A stretch of DNA of 64,000 bases from Sphingomonas quercus (lineage in GTDB: Bacteria > Pseudomonadota > Alphaproteobacteria > Sphingomonadales > Sphingomonadaceae): positions 186,001 through 250,000 of the forward strand of contig NZ_JAHKRT010000006.1 of NCBI RefSeq assembly GCF_018863195.1. Reading direction: 5' to 3'. How positions within the stretch are numbered: the first letter of the stretch is position 1; each line of letters begins with the position of its first letter. The notes under the pieces are model-generated. The model was not told the origin of the DNA. It searched no databases and saw only the letters and a program-made list of their open reading frames with translations. Of this stretch, positions 58,583 through 64,000 are shown piece after piece. Both the position numbers and the translations under genes were made by a program.

Positions 58583-60652
58583 TCACAGCTCCAGCTGGAT
58601 ACGGTCCTCGTCGGCCGGCCCCTGCTCTGCCGGCACCGCGCTGCAGATCAGCACTTCATCGTCGGCGAGGCTCACTCCCGGTTGGCGGATGTGGGTCACT
58701 GTCCCCCGCAGCAACTTGGTCCTGCAGGTTCCGCAGGTGCCTTCGCGGCAGCTAAATTCGGGCGACAGGCCCCGCGCTTCGGCAAGGTCAAGAAGCGTCC
58801 CGGATGCCGGCGTCCAGCGCGCCTCCTTGGCAGACGCCATGAAGGCCACGGGCACCGGCTTCGTCGAGGCAGGGCGCATCGGCGCTTGAGTGGAGGCCGC
58901 GACGTCGGGTGCGCGGACCAGGGAGGACGGCCCGAACGCTTCGGCGTGGATGCGTGCGTCGGCGATATTCAGCATGCGCAGGCCATCGTAGAGCGCCTGG
59001 GTGAAGGCAGCCGGACCGCAGAGGTAGAAATCATAGTCGTTGAACGGCAGGAAGCGGGTGAGCAGGGCCATGTCGATCCGCCCTGCGGCGTCGTAGTCGG
59101 CGCCTTCAGCGGCGTCGGTGGGATCGCTCAGCACCCGGATGACCTTCACGGCGCTGAAGGAGTTTTCGACCAGCTTCGCCAACTCCGCGGCGAATGGGCG
59201 CTCTGCCTTCGTCCGGGCGGCGTGGAAGAGGTAGGTCGGGCGGGTACGCTGTCTGCGCACGCCCTCATAGACGACATGGCGCAGCATCGCGAGCATAGGG
59301 GTGATGCCCACCCCGCCCGCTAGCAGGACTGCGGGGCGCGTCTCGCGGGCGTCGATGGTAAAGTCGCCGGCGGGCGCTCGCGCCTCGATCACATTGCCGA
59401 CCCGGATGGAATCGTGAAGATGGCTCGAGACAGGCCCCTCGCGCTTGATGCTGATGCGATAGACCCCATCGGAGGGTGCGGCGGACAGCGTGTAGTTCCG
59501 GATGACGGGCTTGTCGTCGCCCGGAAGCATCACGCGGATCGGGAGATGCTGGCCCGCCTGGTGGAGCAGCAATCCGGCGCCGTCGTCGGGCAGGAGATGA
59601 AAGGAACGGATCGAGCTGCTCTCGTCGACGATCTTCGTCACCTTGAGCGGGCGCCATCGGGCCGACAGTTCGGCCGCGCGCAGGCGGTTGGCGGCTTCGT
59701 CCCAGTCGCCAGTCATCAGCGAACTCGGCGACCAGGGTTCCGCTTGCATATCCCAGCGCAAGGCGAGCGCGCCGCGTCGGCGCACGACCGTCTGCGCGGT
59801 AAACGTCCAAAGCCGCTCCGCGCCCTGGAAAGCGGCGATCTCGGGACTGTCGAAGATGACCTCGGCCGTGCCGGTTATCTGGAGCACGTCGCCGGTCGCG
59901 TAATCGACGAAGAGCAATCCGGCTTTGCCGTTGAGCAGGATGTTGCCGAGCGTATTGAAGAACAGGTTGCCGTCGAAATCGGGAATGGTGAGCGTGCCAT
60001 TGTCGGCGACGCGGACGAACCCGGCCTTGCCGCCGCGGTGGGAGACGTCGACTTGCCGGCGATCTCCGCGATCGGCATAGGAGGCCACAAAGAAGCCGTC
60101 CGCCCCTCCGATCATTGTCCGGGCGGAGGCGTCGAGTGCGGCCAGGGCCTCGACGTCCCCGGCGTAGGGCATGCCGGGATCGCGCGCATAACGGAAGTTA
60201 CGAAGCTGAATGTAGCGCGGGCAATTACCGAAGCTTTGATCGACATCGATCCGGAAACCGTGCGGGCCTTCGCGGACGACGCCGTTCATGCGATTCCGCC
60301 GGCGCGTGTGCATCTCTATGCCGAGCAGTCCGATAGGCTTGCACGGTGCAAGCCCCGAGGCGGCGGGGTCGGTCGGGTCCGCGCTGGCGTCAATCTCGAG
60401 CGTAGTAGCGTCGGGAGAGCTGATGAACCCCGAGCGTCCCTCCAAGAACGTCGCCCAAGGCGCGCCGGCCTCCTCGACGCTGCCAAGCACGATGAACGGG
60501 AGCTTCGCGTAAAACTCTCGGTGCTGATCGGGCATATAGTCGCGGATGACCCGCTGACCGACCGACGCCATGCGCTCTGCGACGCCCACCTTCTCCTGAA
60601 TGAAGCGCTCGCCTTCATGCCAGACCGAGAGCTTGCTGAAGTTCGCCGTCAT
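58583..60652 (-). CDS. Flavin/ferredoxin fusion oxidoreductase (PNPOx-like, FNR, 2Fe-2S)
   Basis: A 689-residue protein with three parts. Residues 1-330 resemble the pyridoxamine-phosphate-oxidase-like FMN-binding fold. Residues about 335-560 form a ferredoxin-NADP-reductase module (VIRNYTLSAAP for FAD, AVLLAGGVGITPMLAMLRHV and YLCGPAAFTQAL for NADPH). Residues about 590-689 are a plant-type ferredoxin with the cluster motif CREGTCGTC and a last cysteine in LICSA. Electrons probably pass NADPH, FAD, 2Fe-2S. Start MTANFSKLSV at 60652. The substrate is unknown. Confidence 0.9.
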   Translation of the reverse strand: MTANFSKLSVWHEGERFIQEKVGVAERMASVGQRVIRDYMPDQHREFYAKLPFIVLGSVEEAGAPWATFLEGRSGFISSPDATTLEIDASADPTDPAASGLAPCKPIGLLGIEMHTRRRNRMNGVVREGPHGFRIDVDQSFGNCPRYIQLRNFRYARDPGMPYAGDVEALAALDASARTMIGGADGFFVASYADRGDRRQVDVSHRGGKAGFVRVADNGTLTIPDFDGNLFFNTLGNILLNGKAGLLFVDYATGDVLQITGTAEVIFDSPEIAAFQGAERLWTFTAQTVVRRRGALALRWDMQAEPWSPSSLMTGDWDEAANRLRAAELSARWRPLKVTKIVDESSSIRSFHLLPDDGAGLLLHQAGQHLPIRVMLPGDDKPVIRNYTLSAAPSDGVYRISIKREGPVSSHLHDSIRVGNVIEARAPAGDFTIDARETRPAVLLAGGVGITPMLAMLRHVVYEGVRRQRTRPTYLFHAARTKAERPFAAELAKLVENSFSAVKVIRVLSDPTDAAEGADYDAAGRIDMALLTRFLPFNDYDFYLCGPAAFTQALYDGLRMLNIADARIHAEAFGPSSLVRAPDVAASTQAPMRPASTKPVPVAFMASAKEARWTPASGTLLDLAEARGLSPEFSCREGTCGTCRTKLLRGTVTHIRQPGVSLADDEVLICSAVPAEQGPADEDRIQLEL
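60336..60354. repeat. 19-bp palindrome, copy c (inside the fusion gene)
   Basis: GGCTTGCACGGTGCAAGCC, arms identical to copy b. It lies within the coding region of the fusion protein, in frame as GLAPCKP around residue 104. Confidence 0.6.
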
Positions 60653-60718
60653 CGTTCTCTTGCCTTTGCTGGAGCCTGGCGCGCGCACGCTGGCGGGCGC
60701 TCGCTGTCGGCGGCACGA

Positions 60719-61330
60719 TCAGGCCGCCAAGCCGACTGGCGTCTTCACGAAGGGCACGAAGCCCGGCAGCGCTTCGACCCGGCGAAGAAAGGCGTTCACG
60801 TTCGGATAACCCGAGAGGTCGACATTGCCCTCCGGCGCGCGTGCGACATAGCTGTAGATGGCGACGTCAGCTATTGTGGGTTGCGAGCCCACCAGCCAGT
60901 CAGCGTCCTCCAGACGGGCTTCCAGACGGCCGAGCAGGGTATGAGCGCGACCGATCACTTCGTCGGCATTGAACTTGGCGCCGAACACGGTGATGAGCCG
61001 GGCCGCGGCCGGGCCATAGGCGACCTCGCCGGCAGCGACCGACAACCAGCGCTGGACGGCTGCGGCGCCCTGCGGATCTTCGGGCAGCCAATCGGTGCGG
61101 CCGGCTTTCTTGGCGAGATAGACGAGGATCGCGTTCGAGTCCGCCACGACCACTCCGTCATCTTCCAGAACCGGCACCTGGCCGAACGGGTTGAGCGCAA
61201 GAAACTCGGGCCGCTTGTGTGCCCCGGCCTTGAGATCAACTTCGACCAGCTCATGGGGAACGTTGAGCAGCGACGCGAGCAGCGCGGCGCGGTGCGAGTG
61301 GCCCGACAGAGGATGGTGATGAAGCTTCAT
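60719..61330 (-). CDS. Glutathione S-transferase
   Basis: A 203-residue GST: the thioredoxin-like N-domain has [18 protein letters not shown] and [25 protein letters not shown] with the glutathione-binding Asp-Ser pair, followed by the all-helical C-domain ([14 protein letters not shown]). It conjugates or reduces electrophiles with glutathione. Start ATG 61330 with AGGA upstream. It lies 66 bases upstream of the fusion gene on the same strand. Confidence 0.95.
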   Translation of the reverse strand: MKLHHHPLSGHSHRAALLASLLNVPHELVEVDLKAGAHKRPEFLALNPFGQVPVLEDDGVVVADSNAILVYLAKKAGRTDWLPEDPQGAAAVQRWLSVAAGEVAYGPAAARLITVFGAKFNADEVIGRAHTLLGRLEARLEDADWLVGSQPTIADVAIYSYVARAPEGNVDLSGYPNVNAFLRRVEALPGFVPFVKTPVGLAA

Positions 61331-61730
61331 AGCGAAATCCTACGTGAAGGTCGGGTCCATTCCCGATCCGCAACGCCATTGTGCTTCGATACCGAAGAGG
61401 CGAGAATGACCCGTCTCGGCACTTCATTATTTCGCTCGATGTAACGGTGGCGAGAACATCGGTGCCCTGATTGATATGGGTCATAACCGTGCTGCTGACG
61501 GTTTGCTTGATGGCAGCTTTTGCGAAGAGCAGCCGTCTCGCAGGCGCGGTGCGACGACCAGCCTTGGTCGACGTCTGCCGCTTCGCCGTTGCTTCGAGGA
61601 TCGCGGTTATGTCACCGCCAACCATTAGGGGCTATCCGCCGATCCAAGCGATCATGGCCGCTAGCGGCTTCGCATCCCGCAGGTTGCAAGGGTCCGATTT
61701 AGACTAGCAAGTAGCCGGGGCGGACCGGGG
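61331..61730. other. 400-base gap without a convincing gene
   Basis: Short readings on both strands (a 124-residue one on the reverse strand over 61251-61625 and a 78-residue one forward over 61471-61707) have no recognised domain, and codon use is not convincing. The GST promoter should lie in the first 100 bases. Otherwise nothing can be named. Confidence 0.4.
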
Positions 61731-61973
61731 CTAAAGCTTGCCGATCTCGCGCCAGGACTTCTCGCTGATTTCGACCCCGTATTTTTTTGCCGCCGCCCTG
61801 ATCCGCTTCCAGGCATCATCACGCTCGTCATCGCTGACATCCTTCACCTGGTTGAAGCGGGCGACGGCGTTGCGAACGTGTGCGGCGTTTTCGAGCGGCT
61901 CCTTCCGCTGCTTCGGAAATGCGAACGAGCCCTTGGAAAGGTCGTCCCGGTCTTCGGCACGGAGCTTGGTCAT
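61731..61973 (-). CDS. DUF6582-type small protein
   Basis: An 80-residue charged helical protein: LRAEDRDDLSKGSFAFPKQRK, then HVRNAVARFNQVKDVSDDERDDAWKRI and KKYGVEISEKSW. This pattern is known from DUF6582-like stand-alone proteins and phage or plasmid proteins; function unknown. Start MTKLRAED at 61973 is chosen because GGAGG lies five to six bases upstream. Confidence 0.75.
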   Translation of the reverse strand: MTKLRAEDRDDLSKGSFAFPKQRKEPLENAAHVRNAVARFNQVKDVSDDERDDAWKRIRAAAKKYGVEISEKSWREIGKL

Positions 61974-62002
61974 CGTTGCCTCCATCTATGGAAGCCCAAC
62001 GA

Positions 62003-62929
62003 TCAACGAGCCTGGGGGTTCGGCCCGCCCGCAGGCGCTCGCGCTTCAGGATCCGACAGGACGGCCTCAACGAAATCGGCGAACGCGCGCGCTTTCGCAG
62101 TTGCCAGCCTTCCCGTCGGATACACCGCCCACAAGTCGATCGGCGGGAGCGTCCACTCTGGCAGCACGCGCTCCACCGCGCCGTTGGCCAGTTCGGGACC
62201 GAACATCCAGTCGGACGCCACGGCCAAGCCCATGTCGGCCAGCACCGCCGCGCGAATTCCTTCTGCGGCGCTGAGCCGGAGCCGCCCGCGCACAGCGACC
62301 GACTCCTCTTTGCCGCGGCGCCGGAACGTCCAGTTGTCGCTTTGCTGGCTGTACGTCACCGCATGATGATGCAGGAGGTCGGCCGGCACCTTAGGCGTCC
62401 CGGCGCGGGCAAGATAAGCGGGGGTCGCGACTACCGACCGGTCACCCGTCGTAATCCTGCGCGCGACCGCCGTCGAATCCGTCATCCTCCCCATCCGCAG
62501 GGCGATGTCGATTCCTTCGGACACAAGATCTATCACCCGGTCGTCCAGGATCACGTCGATATCGAGCGAGGGGTTGGCCGCCAGAAATTTCGGGAGGTGC
62601 GGCACGATCATCAACCGGGCAAAGGTGGTCGCCGCGCAGACCCGCAACCGCCCTGAGAGGCGGGCCCCCGCACCACGCGCCTCGAGCTCGGCCTCCTCGA
62701 CTTCGCGGATCGCGTCACGTGCACGCTCGTAGAATCGCAGCCCTGTGTCCGTCGGCGCAAGGCCATGTGTGGATCGGACCAACAGCCTGACTTGAAGCCA
62801 CTCCTCGAGTTGAGCGATCGTTTTCGAGACCGCGGGCTGACCGACGCCGAGTTGCCGCGCAGCCCCCGTGAAGGATCCGGTCTCCACCACCCGCACGAAA
62901 GCGGCCATTGCCTGCAGCCGGTCCATCAT
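62003..62929 (-). CDS. LysR-family regulator divergent from the SDR gene
   Basis: A 308-residue LysR-type regulator: MDRLQAMAAFVRVVETGSFTGAARQLGVGQPAVSKTIAQLE holds the HTH, followed by the LysR substrate domain (DDRVIDLVSEGIDIALRMG). It is divergent from the SDR gene, which is its probable target; an AT-rich palindrome is present in the gap. The second ATG at 62926 is also possible as start. Confidence 0.93.
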   Translation of the reverse strand: MMDRLQAMAAFVRVVETGSFTGAARQLGVGQPAVSKTIAQLEEWLQVRLLVRSTHGLAPTDTGLRFYERARDAIREVEEAELEARGAGARLSGRLRVCAATTFARLMIVPHLPKFLAANPSLDIDVILDDRVIDLVSEGIDIALRMGRMTDSTAVARRITTGDRSVVATPAYLARAGTPKVPADLLHHHAVTYSQQSDNWTFRRRGKEESVAVRGRLRLSAAEGIRAAVLADMGLAVASDWMFGPELANGAVERVLPEWTLPPIDLWAVYPTGRLATAKARAFADFVEAVLSDPEARAPAGGPNPQAR

Positions 62930-62941
62930 TCCCCTCAGGAA

Positions 62942-62958
62942 TAGATATTATCGCTATA
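62942..62958. promoter_or_regulatory. AT-rich LysR-box-like site in the lysR-SDR gap
   Basis: ATAGATATTATCGCTAT has outer ATAG/CTAT arms with a T-N11-A spacing and is far more AT-rich than its surroundings. It lies 13 bases from the LysR start and 92 bases from the SDR start. Confidence 0.45.
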
Positions 62959-63050
62959 GGCGGTCTTATCCGGCACGATGGGAATGGCAATACTCCTCAT
63001 CACGAGCCGCCCATCCCGGACTGCTCATCAATTTGATCAAGGAGCACGTC

Positions 63051-63800
63051 ATGTCTCATCTTGCAGGAAAAGTGGCCGTGATCACGGGCGGATCGAGCGG
63101 CATCGGTCTGGCAACGGCCAAGCGCCTTGCGGCGGAAGGTGCCCATGTCTTCATCACAGGTCGCCGCCAGCCCGAACTGGACAAGGCAAAGGTCGAGATC
63201 GGCGGTAAGGTGACGTCGGTCCAGGGCGACGTAACCAGCCTGGCCGATCTCGACCGGCTGTACGCGACGGTCAAAGCTGAGGCGGGTGTCGTCGACATCG
63301 TCGTAGCTAATGCCGGTTTCATCGAGCATGCGACGATCTTCGACCTGAGCGAAGCCCACTATGAGAAGACTATGGACATCAACGTCAAAGGCGTGGTGTT
63401 CTCGGTGCAGAAGGCCTTGCCGCTGATGACGCGCGGCGGCTCGATCGTCGTGGTGTCCTCCATCATCAACATGAAGGGCGTTCCTGCGCATGGCATCTAT
63501 GCCGCAGCAAAGGCCGGCGTGCGCGCGTTGGTGCGCGTCTGGGCGCAGGAGTTGAAAGACAAGGGCATCCGCGTGAACTCGCTCAGCCCCGGCGCGACCG
63601 AGACCCCAATTATCCGCGCCCAGTTCGACAGCGACGAAGCATCTGATGCCGCCAAGGGCATGTTCGCATCGATCACGCCGCTCGGCCGGCTCGGCTTGCC
63701 GGAGGAAATTGCAGCCGGCGCTTATTTCCTGGCATCCGGCGAATCGAGCTACGTCACCGGCATCGACCTTCCAGTCGATGGTGGCTTGGCGCAGGTTTGA
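63051..63800 (+). CDS. Short-chain dehydrogenase/reductase
   Basis: A 249-residue classical SDR: cofactor loop TGGSSGIG at residues 12-19, the NAG motif in VVANAGF, catalytic Ser in VVVSS and YAAAK. The arginine after beta-2 (TGRRQPE) suggests NADPH. The C-terminus GIDLPVDGGLAQV is typical. The ATG at 63051 has AAGGAGC upstream. The substrate is unknown. Confidence 0.95.
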   Translation: MSHLAGKVAVITGGSSGIGLATAKRLAAEGAHVFITGRRQPELDKAKVEIGGKVTSVQGDVTSLADLDRLYATVKAEAGVVDIVVANAGFIEHATIFDLSEAHYEKTMDINVKGVVFSVQKALPLMTRGGSIVVVSSIINMKGVPAHGIYAAAKAGVRALVRVWAQELKDKGIRVNSLSPGATETPIIRAQFDSDEASDAAKGMFASITPLGRLGLPEEIAAGAYFLASGESSYVTGIDLPVDGGLAQV

Positions 63801-63936
63801 TCTCCATCGATCGACGGCTCGTGCGCGCCGTTGGAAGGATCGCACGAGCCGGATCAGCCATCACAGATTGGCCGCGCTTTTTCGCCACGACCGGCGAGCG
63901 CAGCGCCGCCTCCCGACTAGATCAGGAAACAGCGAT

Positions 63937-64000
63937 ATGAGCGCCTATTTTGTCATGATCCGCGAAAAGACGACCGACGCTGCTGCGCTGGCCGAATATG
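63937..64000 (+). CDS. DUF1330-type protein, 5' end (partial)
   Basis: The window ends after 21 residues: MSAYFVMIREKTTDAAALAEY. This beginning fits DUF1330 or ABM-like dimeric ferredoxin-fold proteins. AGGAAA lies upstream of the ATG. It follows the SDR gene after 136 bases and is probably in the same LysR-controlled unit. Confidence 0.6.
   Translation, partial: MSAYFVMIREKTTDAAALAEY

Noticed and set aside
61251-61625. 124-residue reverse reading upstream of the GST
   Set aside because: It overlaps the start of the GST gene in another frame, has no recognised domain and poor codon use.

Overview
The window is typical of a high-GC alphaproteobacterium and most likely a member of the Sphingomonadaceae (Sphingomonas or a relative). 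This rests on the protein sequences, on the alpha-operon remnant rpsM-rpsK-rpoA-rplQ without rpsD, on a single long RelA/SpoT enzyme, and on dense packing with many ATGA overlaps. No database search was possible, so the taxonomic call is inference.

Region 1 (1-9.2 kb) is a vitamin B12 locus. The end of a probable cobQ runs into the reverse-strand series btuC-btuD-[cobalamin riboswitch]-btuB-membrane protein-DUF1636-cobT-cobC-cobS. A btuF-like binding protein is divergent, and cobO follows. The genes combine uptake across both membranes with adenosylation and nucleotide-loop assembly. A small unassigned membrane protein lies inside the riboswitch-controlled unit.

Region 2 (9.2-24 kb) is housekeeping: KTSC and Hpt proteins, a TusA-like protein, der, bamB with a YfgM-like partner, panB, an M28 peptidase, an MTA/SAH nucleosidase, guaA, a soluble chemoreceptor-tip protein and a prolyl oligopeptidase. 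Region 3 (24-50 kb) holds the ribosomal/RNA polymerase alpha cluster, LysR/wrbA, a PhoPQ-type two-component pair, a formaldehyde detoxification module (class III ADH, purU, S-formylglutathione hydrolase), cysK, a lipoprotein, purL, DUF418, a complete RND efflux operon behind an HxlR regulator, the RSH enzyme, DUF952, a cyclophilin-like PPIase and tRNA-Ser(GGA).

Region 4 (50-64 kb) begins just after the tRNA-Ser and reads as an accessory redox and xenobiotic-stress region. It holds an Old Yellow Enzyme homologue, an F420-reductase-like NADPH protein, a pirin, an NADPH:FMN reductase, DoxX, two AhpD-fold proteins, DUF1348, a flavin/ferredoxin fusion protein, a GST, an SDR and three LysR regulators. 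Shared cis elements tie parts of it together: a 50-bp element upstream of both the FMN reductase and doxX, and a 19-bp palindrome present three times. A genomic island is plausible, but no intact integrase is seen.
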